A DNA stretch of 64,000 bases, from contig CM054134.1 in the NCBI GenBank assembly GCA_028751875.1, forward strand, positions 41,318,714 to 41,382,713, written 5' to 3'. Source of the DNA: Rapana venosa. Taxonomy: Eukaryota; Mollusca; Gastropoda; Neogastropoda; Muricidae. This document shows, one piece after another, positions 1-23,457 of the stretch; positions within the stretch are counted from its first letter, which is position 1; the number at the start of each line of letters is the position of its first letter. The notes below the pieces were generated by a model. It was not told where the DNA came from and searched no databases. It saw nothing but the letters and a program-made list of their open reading frames with translations. Made by a program: the position numbers and the translations under genes.

Positions 1-520
1 ACTATTCTTCAATTGAAATCACTAGAAACACCATACAAAGAATTAAAACCTGTACCAGCAACTTCTTAATGAAATAACAGAGTGGTCCTTTTTCTTTCCT
101 TCTTTTTTGAGATCAGATTTTCAGTTTTTCCATTGTGCAACTACCAATTGATAGAATCACATCCGTAGGCTAAGGAGCACTGAAGTGGGAATCTTTGCTT
201 TCCTATTGCTATGGCGATAGACAATCAGAGTGGTCCTACTCAAACTTTATATTGATACATCCTTCCAAGACAAAGTTCACGGTAATATTAACCTGCCAAA
301 ATTTTCAGTTGTCTTCTCTTTAGTTATCCATTCATTTGGATGACTCTTTGGTCAAACAGGAATGTGAACACCACCTTTTAGAAATTATCATAGATGGTGA
401 ACTAAAATAGCAGCCCCACCCAAATAAACTGTACTAACATTTATCTTTTTGATATCTCAAGTGATATACCAAAGCTTTTCTTTTATTTGTATATAGCCTA
501 TATCAGTTTGGGAAAGGGGG
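1..520. other. Unannotated upstream flank
   Basis: AT-rich sequence with no convincing open frame, RNA gene or repeat that I recognise. A short G-rich tract (about 512-527) leads into the first SINE. Confidence 0.5.
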
Positions 521-886
521 GTGGGGGTAGCCTAGTGCTTAGAGGGTTGCACTTATGAGCTCACGTCTGCCATCGAGCCACCATAGAGGCGCCCTGGAGT
601 TATTATTAGAATTGAGTCAGTCGCGAATGCTCGTGGAACATCTTGCGCACACATACAAACATGTCACGCCTTTCGGAAGAGTAGGCCATTGCTTGCCAGT
701 AGGAATGGCCTGGGTGACAAAATTGATATAAAAAACAAGAAAAAGCATGCATACACGTATCATGTTTAGACACAATCCCTGAAGTGGGAATGTGGCTACC
801 TTAATGGTTGGTAAAAACGGTCACATAAATTATGCCAAATTTAACTACTATCGAACCTCGGAGCTCTCGCTGAGGAACGAAAGAAA
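521..886 (+). repeat. SINE-A copy with hairpin tail (tail B)
   Basis: A diverged tRNA-like head (TAGCCTAGTG A-box) is followed by the SINE-A core, recognisable by GGAAGAGTAGGCCATTG. The 3' part is the tail-B module (776-886), with CCTGAAGTGGGAATGTGGCTACC and a terminal CCTCGG...CTGAGG stem before GAACGAAAGAAA. The same core plus tail-B order recurs at 19640-20008. The head is degraded, so the insertion looks old. Confidence 0.6.
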
Positions 887-952
887 TTAGTGTTTATGTG
901 TCTCATTACTTGTGCATCAACTGTAAGTGACAGACACTACAATATCCATGGA

Positions 953-1222
953 ACAGATGCTTTTTCATGTGGGTTTTTTAAACACCTAGTCCCCGTGTGT
1001 ATGCGATTTTGTAAATTTTGTCATCCGTTCCCAATGGCACACAATGGCCTGCTCTTCCGAAAGGCGGAACAGATTTTAACATGTGCCCAAGAAATTCTGC
1101 GAGCGTTCGCACATGGGGTCCTCGGTCTATAATCTTATCCAAAGGACTTTTGGGGAAGTATCGTCAACACTGATGTTAACTCCAGGGCTAAAAGTCCATT
1201 TGAACGGGATTAGAATCTATTT
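953..1222 (-). repeat. SINE-A copy, head truncated (tail A)
   Basis: Read on the minus strand: the core (ATAGACCGAGGACCCC, GGCCATTGTGTGCC) followed by tail A (GGGACTAGGTG). It stops at the B-box remnant near 1215, so most of the tRNA head is missing. It abuts another minus-strand copy at 1226-1581. The short open frames here are translations of the SINE, not genes. Confidence 0.75.
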
Positions 1223-1225
1223 TCA

Positions 1226-1581
1226 TTTATTTATTTTATTTTATTCTTTTATATCGAAGATAATGGAATAAGCACTTGTATGATTTTTTACACCCAGTGT
1301 CCGTGTGTATGCGGTTTTGTCAATTTTGTCATCTGTTCCCACCGGCACACAATGGCGTACTCTTATGAAAAGCAGAGCAGGATTTAACGTGTGCGCAAGA
1401 TGTTCTGCGTGCGTTCGCACACGGGGCCTCGATTTATAGTCTCATGCGAAGGACTTTTGGGGAGAGTGGAGTCTGCACTGATGTTAATTCCAGGGGAAAA
1501 TATCCTCTTTAACGGGAATCGAACCGGGGTCGTCAGATTGCAAGTGCAAAATGTTCTAACCACAAGGCTATCCCGTCCCCC
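1226..1581 (-). repeat. SINE-A, full-length copy (tail A)
   Basis: On the minus strand it starts GGGGGACGGGATAGCC (tRNA A-box), then a B-box-like GGTTCGATTCCCG, a core with GCATGAGACTATAAATCGAG, and tail A ending in a TATAAAAGAATAAAATAAAA-like stretch. The promoter boxes, core and tail are all present. It matches the copy at 28137-28470 closely over its full length. Confidence 0.85.
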
Positions 1582-1808
1582 GAGTCAGCAAAAACAAGTG
1601 CATACCTTGCAAGTCCTAAAACCAAAGAAAAAAACAAACAAAAAAGCCCAAAGCAAACAAAAACCCAAACAACCAACCTCCCGCCCCCCCCTCAACCAAA
1701 CAAACCCACTGACTGCATACTTTTTCATTTTAACTAGCATTACCACTGAATAGACAATCTATACCCAGATAACATGTGTTCAACCTTTTACTCTAGGGAT
1801 GATTTATG

Positions 1809-1940
1809 GTGTGTGTGTGTGTGTGCGTGCATGTGTGCGCGTGTGCTTACTTGCTTGTATGTGCATGCGTGCATGCTTGGGCGCTTGTGTGTGTGTGTGT
1901 GTGTGTTGAGTGGGGGATGGGGGGGGGGGGGGGGGGGGGA
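1809..1940. repeat. (TG)n microsatellite plus long G-run
   Basis: Interrupted TG dinucleotides (1809-1912) followed by a G homopolymer of about 20 bases (1919-1939). The open frames over it are low-complexity shadows. Confidence 0.9.
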
Positions 1941-2095
1941 GGGTGCGCGGGCGCATGTTCACGCATCTGTTTTATCATGTATATTCATTCAAGCATGTGG
2001 ATTAAAAGAAAAAGCAAAAACAAAGAGCCATGGGTTTTCTTTTTGTTTATTTCTTCTTTAAAAAAATTTTTTTAGTCGCTTTCTCTCAAAGAATA

Positions 2096-2384
2096 GGTAA
2101 AGGTGTCCCATAACCTATAAGGTCGTAGGGAAGCGAGACGTCAGAGACCTCACTTCTCTAGGGCCAGCATATTGAGAGCGGCGCCCATCTCCTCTCCCTC
2201 AGCTGCTATACCTTCCCTGACCGTAACGAGGCAGGTACCCATTTATAGCTGGGTGAACTGGGGGACTATACTGAAACCAAGGCGCGCAAATGGTCATCCA
2301 TCCAAGTGGTAACCACGCTGACTCCACGCTGCTTAACTTGGATGGGGAAAAGTGAGTGCTTCGACCACTGAGCTACCCAGTCCC
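2096..2384 (-). repeat. tRNA/5S chimeric SINE (SINE-B), copy 1
   Basis: Minus strand: a tRNA-like A-box (GGGTAGCTCAGTGGTCG), then a 5S-like block (CCAAGTTAAGCAGCGTGG...GGTTACCACTTGGATGG), then a conserved body with CACCCAGCTATAAATGGGTACC and TATAGGTTATGGGACACC, ending in an AAAGG-type tail. It is followed directly by a second copy in the same orientation. Confidence 0.85.
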
Positions 2385-2451
2385 AAGGAATGCGGCGCCC
2401 AAGAGATGCAGTGTTAGGCCCTAGGACAAGGACTAGGCTAGCCTAGCTTAA

Positions 2452-2743
2452 AAGGTAAAGGGTAAAGGAATCCCATAACCTATAAGGTCGTAGGGGAGTG
2501 AGATGTCAGAGACCTCACTTCTCTAGGGCCAGCATATTGAGGGCAGCGCCCATCTCCTCTCCCTGGCTGCTTTACCTTCCCTGACCCTAAAGAGGGCAGG
2601 TACCCATTTACAGCTGGGTGAACTGTACTGTAGCCAAGGCGCACAAACGGTCACCCATCCAACTGGTAACCACGCTCGACTCAACGCTGCTTAACTTGGC
2701 TGGGGGAAAGTGAGTGCTCCGACCACTGAGCTATCCCGTCCCC
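2452..2743 (-). repeat. tRNA/5S chimeric SINE (SINE-B), copy 2
   Basis: Same layout as copy 1 and about 70 bp from it. The minus-strand 5' end GGGGACGGGATAGCTCAGTGG, the 5S-like box, the body and the TACCTTTT-type tail are all present. It ends about 290 bp upstream of the inferred RpS9 transcription start. Confidence 0.88.
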
Positions 2744-2789
2744 AATAGGTTAGCCTATTCGAAAACTGTGGATAGCAGCCCATGGGTTA

Positions 2790-3058
2790 TGTGCTTCCGG
2801 CGATTTACTCTCTGTTTCCATGCGCATTTAACTAAGTGGAAAGAGTTGCTAACAGGGCGGAAGAAAGCTATCCATATATGAAGCTAGCTGCTGACGGATG
2901 ATTTAGACAGCCTGTCTCCTTGATTTTAGTTTCAGTCCTTAAATCAGATATCTCTTCCGGGACTTTAATATAATCAGCCTACCCATCATGCATTGGACTG
3001 CAGTTTGAAAATCAATCCGCCACTTCCGGTCTTTCCATCCTCGTGTTCTCTTACGCAG
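2790..3058 (+). promoter_or_regulatory. RpS9 promoter with ETS motifs and TOP-type 5' leader
   Basis: Three CTTCCGG motifs (2794-2800, 2954-2960, 3023-3029) match the GABP/ETS consensus found in many animal ribosomal protein promoters. The last sits right before a pyrimidine start, CTTTCC at 3031, typical of 5' terminal oligopyrimidine mRNAs. The leader exon would run about 3031-3058 and end at a GCAG/GTAAGC donor. There is no TATA box near the start. The start site is inferred, since no transcript was available. Confidence 0.6.
3031..3058 (+). other. RpS9: Probable non-coding exon 1 of RpS9 (5' UTR)
   Basis: A pyrimidine-rich leader ending in a consensus splice donor (GCAG|GTAAGC). Vertebrate RPS9 also has its start codon at the beginning of exon 2. 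It would join the acceptor at 5751, adding only CCAAC before the ATG. The donor is strong, but the exon itself is inferred. Confidence 0.5.
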
Positions 3059-3246
3059 GTAAGCCGCACCACATGGGGTGCTAGAAACCGTTGAAATAGT
3101 AATTTATGATCAGTTATTTGATATCATAATTTGCCATTTTTATTTTTATTTATATTATTCTCTTGATTTCGAAGTAGTGTTCTTATTGTTGTTCGGTCTG
3201 TAAAGTTAAGAACAAAGTTTGCTTCAGGACTGATCTTGGTAGCTGA

Positions 3247-3257
3247 AAGATGGCGGC
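3247..3257 (+). promoter_or_regulatory. YY1-type motif in RpS9 intron 1
   Basis: AAGATGGCGGC is an exact match to the metazoan YY1 consensus, about 215 bp downstream of the inferred start. YY1 elements just inside intron 1 are known from several vertebrate ribosomal protein genes. Binding here is inferred from sequence only. Confidence 0.5.
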
Positions 3258-3563
3258 GATATTGCTTGCCACATGTCCTGAAGCAAGGTTTGGAAGCAAA
3301 CTTCATTCGATTGTTACAGTGTCATGTTTCAGAGTAAACCAGAATTCTGTTTTCCAGTTTTTTTAAAAAGTGAAATTTGAAAAGGGTCTAGTTGTAGCAG
3401 ACCTATTCCGGTATTCGTATACCAAGTACTACTACTAGTAAGATTAATTGTATGGTCTATACTACTTTACTAGTATACAATTTAGTCGTTAATTGCCACA
3501 ATAACTTTACATGATGCATACCATCATGAAGAACGTGATCTAAACCACAACATGAAAGAAAGG

Positions 3564-3627
3564 CAAATCACATCAACAGTTCACTCTCAAACAGACAAAT
3601 CACATCAACAGTTCACTCTCAAACAGA
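3564..3627. repeat. Perfect 32-bp tandem duplication
   Basis: Two identical adjacent units beginning CAAATCACATCAACAG. Too small for a satellite; a recent slippage or duplication event. Confidence 0.9.
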
Positions 3628-5699
3628 GTAGATAAAACAGCATTGTAACACTAACAGCCTAGTGTGATCTGAAGAGGATAGTGAACAAGTTTGGAATTGT
3701 GATCATTAGTAATTCAAGGGCATAAATAAAATGTGTAATTTCATGTGCATGTTTGTTTCCTGGGTTCTTACAGAGCCATGGAAATCTGGAAAAGTCCTTG
3801 AAAAAATGAGAAACTTAAGCATTGTTCGGTCCTGATAAAGCCATAGAAAATACAGTTTGGCTCTAGAAAATCCACTAGCCAACTTTTAACACTATCCCAT
3901 ATTAAGGGAGATAACCCTTCCTCAGCACAAGTGCACAGTGGGTATTTGCACAAATGTCTATGTAGCAGGTTTAGCACTTTTTTTCTCATAATGTCAAAAC
4001 TCTTGTGTGGAAACTGGCAGTTTTAGGTATATAAATTTAATATCTTGTACCAAAAAATACTTTCAGTCCAAATATTAAAATATCTGCATTATGCCATTAA
4101 TTATGAGAGTGAACTTTACCTCACCAAACCCACTTAAAATTACCACTGATGTACTTGCAACATGTATCATATTGAACAAACAGATTACTTCATTCACTTT
4201 AAATGTCTGGTATGCGATTTCTGAGAATTAAGAAGCATAATTTGCTTGATGGTAGAACCACTTGGCTATTCAGGAACAGTCTGCCGTGCACACACACACA
4301 CCAAGAATCCCGGTGACTCCACAAAGTCTTTTTGTTTTCATATGAGTTCAGTCTTTGGAAGCTGATTATAGAGTGAAATGCAATCTTCTCACTGACCTGC
4401 TAGGTCTTGATTGAAACAGCATTGTCTGGCTAACTGGTGGCATGGGAAAAGTTTGGATTCTCTGTTGGCAGGAAAGCTTCAGATTTTTTAAAATGTTACA
4501 TAACCCATATATGGGTGCTGCATTCTAAGGTGCATACAGCTTCTGTTACCCGGCGGGGTGGGGGGGGTTACAAAGGGAAAGGTTAGTAGATGGTCGATTG
4601 CCCGATAGTGGTTTACTGTAAGGAAAAGGTTAAAGCAAGGAACTATCAAGTAAAACTTAAAAATAGAATTTTCTTGTAGTGAAAATAAAACCAAACATAG
4701 AGGTAAATATATGATCTCTAGTCCTTAAGAGGTCTTACAGTTGTCAAGTTAGTATTCTTCCTTCTTGACCAAATGTTATGCTGGAAAACATTTCCTTTTT
4801 TAGTGGAACTTGGCTGACTAAAAAGTTTTAATTCTGGAAACAGTTACTAATGTAAAAAAAAACCCAACAACACATGCACGCACGCAAAAAAACCTCTCCC
4901 CCCCCAGAAAAAACAAAAAACAGACCTAAAAATCGTTTGATTTTTTAAAAAACCACATCCTAATAGTACAATTGTTTTCAGCAGCAGCCCAGGAAAGAAG
5001 AAACAACTTGCAACATTAGATCAGTCATGTAAATGCATTAGTAACCCTACCTGTAGACAAGGTTTCAAACCTAAAACAGACGGTTAAACATGAAATAATC
5101 CAGCAAGTAACAGCTAATAAAGTGTCTGCTTTGATGGATGTGTAGCATAGCAACATTAGGAGTGTTCTCCTGCATTAGACTAGTGAGAACTCGAGCTGTG
5201 AAAAGAGGGAAGGGCAGTGTTCAGAATTTTATATTTGCCAGTAAATAGAATAAACTTTACACAATGCCTTCCCATACTCCCTTCCCTTTCTTTATCACAC
5301 CTTCCCCCACCCACGCCTCCCTCAACCAGTTCCCCTTTTCGATTTCTCATTGTCATATATGTCGCCCTCTTTCCTTGATTAACCCCCACCCACCCCCAAC
5401 GTTAGCATCTTCCTTATGGTGGCAGAAGGAAGAAAAAGAGTTGTGATGGCACAGATCAGAATTGATGAGAAGGAGGTGAGATGTATCTGGGGACAAAATG
5501 TAAGAGGGTCTTAGAAAAAGTCCTGAAATTTTGTTTCATCAGACTAGTATTATTTGTAAGAACCCTATGTAGAAGACTTGAGAATCAAAATGCATGACAC
5601 AATCACTGTGTCTTCATTTATATATTAATAGTACACATGTCATTTACATATTGATAGTGCATGTGTGGCTTATGCCTTTATAGTTTATCCCACTGGTAA

Positions 5700-18474
<12,775 letters not shown>

Positions 18475-18540
18475 GCACAAAGCTTAACATCCTGTTTCAA
18501 TCATTTCCAGGACAATAGTGAAGAAGTTACACTTCTAAAA

Positions 18541-18600
18541 AATAAACTGTAACTAAATATTGATTTTGTTGTGTGATTGATGTGCGGGATGTGTGTGCAT
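18541..18600 (+). terminator. RpS9 polyadenylation region
   Basis: AATAAA at 18541-18546, 67 bases after the stop, followed by a GT-rich stretch (18564-18600). The short 3' UTR is normal for a ribosomal protein mRNA. Confidence 0.75.
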
Positions 18601-19639
18601 GCCACATTTGCTACATGTGTTGTCAGTCTGATAAAAACTTAAGGATTCCCTTAAGCTACTCGGATCAGAAAGGTCAGGAGGCAGGTGGTACCTTGCAAAA
18701 CAAATAAAAAATACCACCAAGCAAATGCTTTGTAGACAAAAAAGAAGTGAAAGGTATGTGCATTTTCAAAAGGTAGGAAGTGGTCTTAAAAATTTTGGTT
18801 ATCCATTTAAAACTTTTTCTACCGAAAAAAAAGCTGATTTTTTTTATCAAGGTTGAACGGCTCATCAACTATTCTTGCCCGTTATATGAACGAAAATGTG
18901 TCACGCTGCTGACAAGTCAGGCCCAGCACATCCAACTTCGGCATAAGAGAGAATTAACTTTTTAAGTCTTTCTGGGGAAAAGGCAGGAGAATGGACCAAG
19001 AGGGCAGAAAATAGACAAGAAGGAGGTGACAGGAAGCAAAGGAACAAGCAGAAACAGACTGATAGAAAAGAGGAAATTTATAGCACAGAATTTCCAGAAA
19101 GTGGGGAAGCTATTAAACTGACAGGCCCTCGCAACCCCACAGGGGATAATCAAGGATGTTCCATTTGATCACATTTTTATCTCTCTTTAACTTTATATGC
19201 TTTATGAATCCTTTGTAATCTAATAGAAGGAAAGAAACATACTCCTGAGTATCTGGTTCATTTCATGTGAACATGTAAGGGTAAAAGCTCTGATATGGCC
19301 TTGGTGGATTGTTGATGGCAGAATGTTCTGTGCATTGCACACATGCAGGCAAACTTTGGTATTTAGTTTGTAAAAGCATTTTAGTTCCTTTCGTTCCTTC
19401 TGTGGTACGGAGATGTAAGAATAAAATCACAGAGGAGTGAACAGTCACAGAAGTGGTTTGTTCAGAAACTACATGGAATGCTAGAGTAATGGACATGTGA
19501 TTAAATCTTTATAAAATGTTTTTTTTAAGAAATTACAATAAAGTGGGCATGCAATAAATTTTTAAAAACAATTCTTTAAAAAAGAAAGAAAGAATCATGA
19601 AATATACCCATTTACATGTGGGCAGGAAAGTCTTGTTAC
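18601..19639. other. Intergenic, mostly unannotated
   Basis: No coding frame or RNA gene recognised. It contains a 190-bp repeat (18963-19160) shared with 32325-32515. Confidence 0.5.
18963..19160 (+). repeat. 190-bp interspersed repeat, copy 1
   Basis: Shares order and wording with 32325-32515: AAGTCTTTCTGG, ATGGACCAAGAGGGCAGAAAA, AGCACAGAATTTCCAGAA, CTGACAGGCCC, then CCCCACAGGGG. No promoter boxes, terminal repeats or simple-repeat tail are evident. Confidence 0.75.
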
Positions 19640-20008
19640 AGGATTGAGTTTGCAGTCTTGACAGTGCAGGTTCTAGCCACCACTAAGATGCCCTTTTGAG
19701 GGAGTTTTTCCCCTGAAGTTAACATCAAAGCAGACTCCACATCCCTGAAAGTCAAATGCAGATCCTGCGCACAAATGCACACAGAACATCTTACACACAT
19801 GCTAAAACCCGTTACACCTTTCGAAGGTGTAGGCCATTGCATATCAGGTTGAAGTGGATGACAGTTTAAAAAATGCATCCATACTGGTGTGGAGACATCT
19901 CTGAAGCCGTAATGCTGCTACCTTACGGTGGGTAAACTTGTTGCATATGCAAAATCTCGCCATCAATGGACCTTGGAGTTTTAGCAGAGGAACAAAAAAA
20001 ATATGGTT
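19640..20008 (+). repeat. SINE-A copy with hairpin tail (tail B)
   Basis: B-box-like GCAGGTTCTAGCC, core with CCCTGAAGTTAACATCAAAGC, then tail B (CTCTGAAGCCGTAATGC...GCAAAATCTCGCCATC, ACCTTGGAG). It ends in an A-rich GGAACAAAAAAA tail. Confidence 0.65.
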
Positions 20009-20687
20009 ATCTCATAAACCATAGAAGTAAGCAGAAAAGAAAATAATAATGTTAACATGTTTTATTATATTTAGAAGGAAAGTGGAATTGAGTTTTAGCC
20101 ATTGTGTTTGTGATGGCATTGCAAAATTTTGGCTATAGAATTCTTACAATAAAAGCAAACTCACCTGAAGGAATCCTCTAATGCCTTGAATCATATAAGT
20201 AAGCATAGAAGTTAAAGTCAAATGTTTTAAAGGAAAATGTGATGTTAAACTACCATTTTTTGTGATGTTTTGTACAAGTACAATATGGCTATCATGAATT
20301 CTGATAGTCAAATATCAATTCTGGTGTTTTCTGAAATTGTAAAGTGCATGTTGAACAGCGTGAAGTGGCAAAGGATTCACGTCTGATAATAAATGGTATA
20401 AAATTCCAAAAACTAAAAAGTTGAACCAACTTTTAACTCACTCGGGACGTCCAATTCTCTCCCTTGCTTTTCCCCACAGACAGCCCATTTGTAATGGTTA
20501 GTTAAAAAATCATAAAAAATACAAAACACATAGTAAGAAAATGACATTTTCGGAACTTATGAATAACATGCTTGGCTAGTACATAAAAAAAAATTGAAGC
20601 TCTCACTTCAGTGAAATGCCGTCATCGAGACCTAATCTGATCCCTGCTATTTTGCCTGAGTTTGCTTCTGACGCCATCTTTGACATA
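20009..20687. other. Intergenic, nothing recognised
   Basis: AT-rich. No frames above background, no repeats recognised. Confidence 0.5.
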
Positions 20688-21082
20688 CAGTGGACCTCTG
20701 ATATAAGAACACTGCAGGGGCAAGCATTCTGGTGTCCTTATAAGCGAGGGTCCTTATAAGCATAACCTCGGTTATAAGGTCAGTTGTGGAAGTGTGTGTT
20801 CTTATAACCGAAGAAAGAAGAAAATAGCGTGGACAAGCTAAAAAGAGTTGTATATCGGCCTCTAATGGTCAGTGTGTGTGTGCGTGCATACGTGTGTGTG
20901 TGTGTGTCCATGGCAACTTCTTGCTTGTTTATGCATCAATGCAATGGAACTTGCTGGTTGGGTTGAAAAGTTGAATATCTCGATGCAATCTCGTTTACGT
21001 TTTTGGTGTATTGCAAACAAAAACATGAATTCAATTCAAATAACACTAAAACGTATGTAACAGTAGCTGTCTGAATGAATTA

Positions 21083-21103
21083 GAGAGAGAGAGAGAGAGA
21101 GAG
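21083..21103. repeat. (GA)n microsatellite
   Basis: A short GA run just inside the Tigger derivative, next to the 3' end of the transposase remnant. Confidence 0.8.
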
Positions 21104-21104
21104 C

Positions 21105-21407
21105 TCACCTTTTCACAGAAAACCACTCCAACAAAGCAGTGTCAACAGTGCCATGCCCGGAGCCTCTTGCATGCTTTCTGGAAATATCATTCCTGCCGCT
21201 TTCAAACTGCCCAATGTATTTGGCTTTTTCTCTTACAAGATTGAGCAAAGTCGTCCTGGGAACTTTCATTTCATCAGTGATGAGGCTTTTGTGAGGGTTC
21301 CGCTCGACCTCCCTGATAATTTCTACTTTTTGTTTGAGAGACAATGCTTTTCTCTTACGCTCTGCCATCATGCCTTTCTGGAAGAAAACTTCTTGGAAGT
21401 GACTCAT
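21105..21407 (-). pseudogene. Tigger transposase N-terminal HTH remnant (CENP-B-like)
   Basis: The frame contains MAERKRKALSLKQKVEIIRE and VPRTTLLNLVREKAKY, the first CENP-B/pogo-type helix-turn-helix (recognition of the transposon ends). The likely start is the internal Met of MAERKRK. The second HTH and DDE nuclease domain (normally about 400 more residues) are absent. Confidence 0.8.
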
Positions 21408-22212
21408 ACCGGTAACAAAACGAGCATAACTTCTACTTTCGGTTCTTATATCCGAGGGGAGGTCGTGTCGGGAACAAGCAAATGGTGTTCTTACAAGCGA
21501 GGGTTCTTTTAACGGAATAATCTGACTTCCTGGAAATGATAATTCCTACTTTCGGTTCTTATATCCGAGGGAAGTTCGTGTGGGGACCTTGCAAGTGCTG
21601 TCCATATAGGCGATGGTTCCTATATCAGAGGGTTCTTTTATGCGAGTTTTAATAAGTGATCACAAAGAACAACTTTGGCAGGGACATGCTTTTGGGTGTT
21701 TCTATAAGCGATGGTTCTTATATCGGAGGTCCTTATAAGTGGGGTCCACTATATATGCAAAAATGCTGGGCGTGTCGGCTACTCTCTGCAACCGCAAACA
21801 AAGAGCTCGGAACACATGGAATCACCCGACAACGCACTGCATTCGACCTTGGACAGGCTCACGAAGCTATGTTTAGCTGCACGAGTCATAGTATGCAGCC
21901 ACCATGTGAAAAATCTGCAAACAGCAAATCCGCTAAAGCAGTGAGTCGTCCAAAACCGTGGCTTTACACAGATCCGCTATAGCGGACAGCCATTCTCTGA
22001 GAGTTACTATTTCTTTCTCAAGTGAGCTATAAAACTTGTCCAGTGCAAAATTTTTAGTTCATACATGCGCACATATGCGCAGTATTTTAAAATACCAACA
22101 CTTGGTGCTTTTCTTTGTGTCTTAGGAAGTATGCTCCTTATTTAAGGATGAAAAAGTAACCATTATACACTCTGCAGCCATTTTCTAGATTAAAAGACTG
22201 AGGAGTTCATAT

Positions 22213-22325
22213 CATCATCATCATCAATGCCTTTGTGCCTTATTGGCACGTAGGGCAGCAACAAATGTTCTCCACTCCTGTCTGTCCTGGGCCAGCTTTC
22301 AGATGGTTCCCCAGGTATGTTGGAA
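22213..22325 (-). mobile_element. 113-bp 5'-truncated insertion of the RTE-like LINE
   Basis: Contains only the last about 95 bases of the LINE in RpS9 intron 3 plus its (GAT)n tail. It is flanked by a perfect 13-bp direct repeat, GAGGAGTTCATAT (22200-22212 and 22326-22338). The internal match to 9880-9985 is nearly base for base, so the insertion is young. Confidence 0.93.
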
Positions 22326-22338
22326 GAGGAGTTCATAT

Positions 22339-23457
22339 GAGATGGTGAAAATGACTTTACATGCTGTTCTGTTGCTTTGTGTATACCATGAGGCTCTCAA
22401 AATCTTCTGAACTGTCTACCTTGTAATGCTCTGATTTATCAACCTTTTCACCCACTAAATCACATTTAGCCCACCATGCCAACATAAAAAGGAATATGTA
22501 AGTACATATCGCAAAAGTAAGAAAGTAATCACCTACATCTTTAAGTCTTATGTACATAAGTGTGAGAATTCACTGTGTTAAAACGGGTTGACAGTGCCTC
22601 CAGTTCAGCTGAAATACTTGGCATTTTCTATCCAGATTGGGGTTTTGACAAATTCTTGATTGTGAAGACCATGTGATTTAGAGTAACACACACTGATTAA
22701 ATTTGTTTACAATCCACATCTTTTTTTCTTTTTTGAATCCAATTTTTATTATTGTTTTTTTTTGTTCCTCACCTTGAACTCTTGAGGTTCACCGATGTGA
22801 GGTTTTGTGATTGGGACCAATTTTGTCCTCCATGAAGGTAGCTGCATTCTGAATTTGGGGATGTATGCTGGGTATGTTCGTTTTCTGTAACCCTCCTAAC
22901 AGACATGAATTACAGGATCTCTAACATGCATACTTGATCACATGTGTATACATATACATAGGAAATTAAGGCACTGGCAAGGCTGCTCTTAAAATTGACC
23001 TGGGAGATAGTAAAAATCCCCACCCTTAATTCACCAGATGCTGCTAGGAAAATCTTTTATTTAAATTAGTACTACTAATTGTTGAGGTAGTAGCATGATT
23101 GATTAAGATTCTGTCAGTTTTGCAATTTCTGACTGAGGGTGTTCAAGTTCTGCTGAACATCTAAATACTTTATCTCTTCCCCCACCCCCTTGTTTTTATT
23201 TTTTACTTTTTTTCTTTAAAAAAAAATTAAGTTGCTCAAGTCAGGAGCAGCCACTCTTTTTATCTTTTAGAGTAACTTCTGTATGTTTTACACCCTTAAC
23301 CCATTTTTTTCCAGCAAGAATTGCACATGGGTTATTCGTATAGTTGTTTTTGTTTAGAGGTGTCTTTGATGTCTTTTTCCCCCATTCAAATTGTATTGTT
23401 GATAAAAGTGTGGAGCAGGCAAAAATCGGCCTTTTTAAAAACTTTTTCAAGATATAT
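22339..23457. other. Intergenic with one tail-B repeat
   Basis: Apart from the minus-strand tail-B module at 22758-22866, no feature is recognised. Confidence 0.5.
22758..22866 (-). repeat. Solo tail-B module
   Basis: Minus strand: CAAATTCAGAATGCAGCTACC, then CAAAACCTCACATC and a CCTCAAG...CTTGAAC-type stem before GAGGAACAAAAAAAA. No head or core is attached. Confidence 0.75.

Larger units (their letters stand above)
20688..21751 (-). mobile_element. Tigger/pogo-like transposon, internal deletion derivative
   Basis: Ends CAGTGGACC (20688) and GGTCCACTA (to 21751) with TA on both sides (20686-20687, 21752-21753), the Tc1/mariner-superfamily Tigger layout. The terminal regions carry repeated TTATAAGCGAGG/GGTTCTTATATC words in inverted order. 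At 1064 bp it keeps only the DNA-binding N-terminus of the transposase. One end base (G to A) has mutated, so it is likely inert. Confidence 0.85.

Noticed and set aside
890..1753. Short plus-strand frames that look like a small gene family (MRKMFCVRSHTG-type)
   Set aside because: They recur at 25485, 37607 and elsewhere because they translate the minus-strand SINE-A body; not coding.
5180..5446. Overlapping frames on both strands in RpS9 intron 1
   Set aside because: Low-complexity C/T-rich sequence, no homology, no splice signals.
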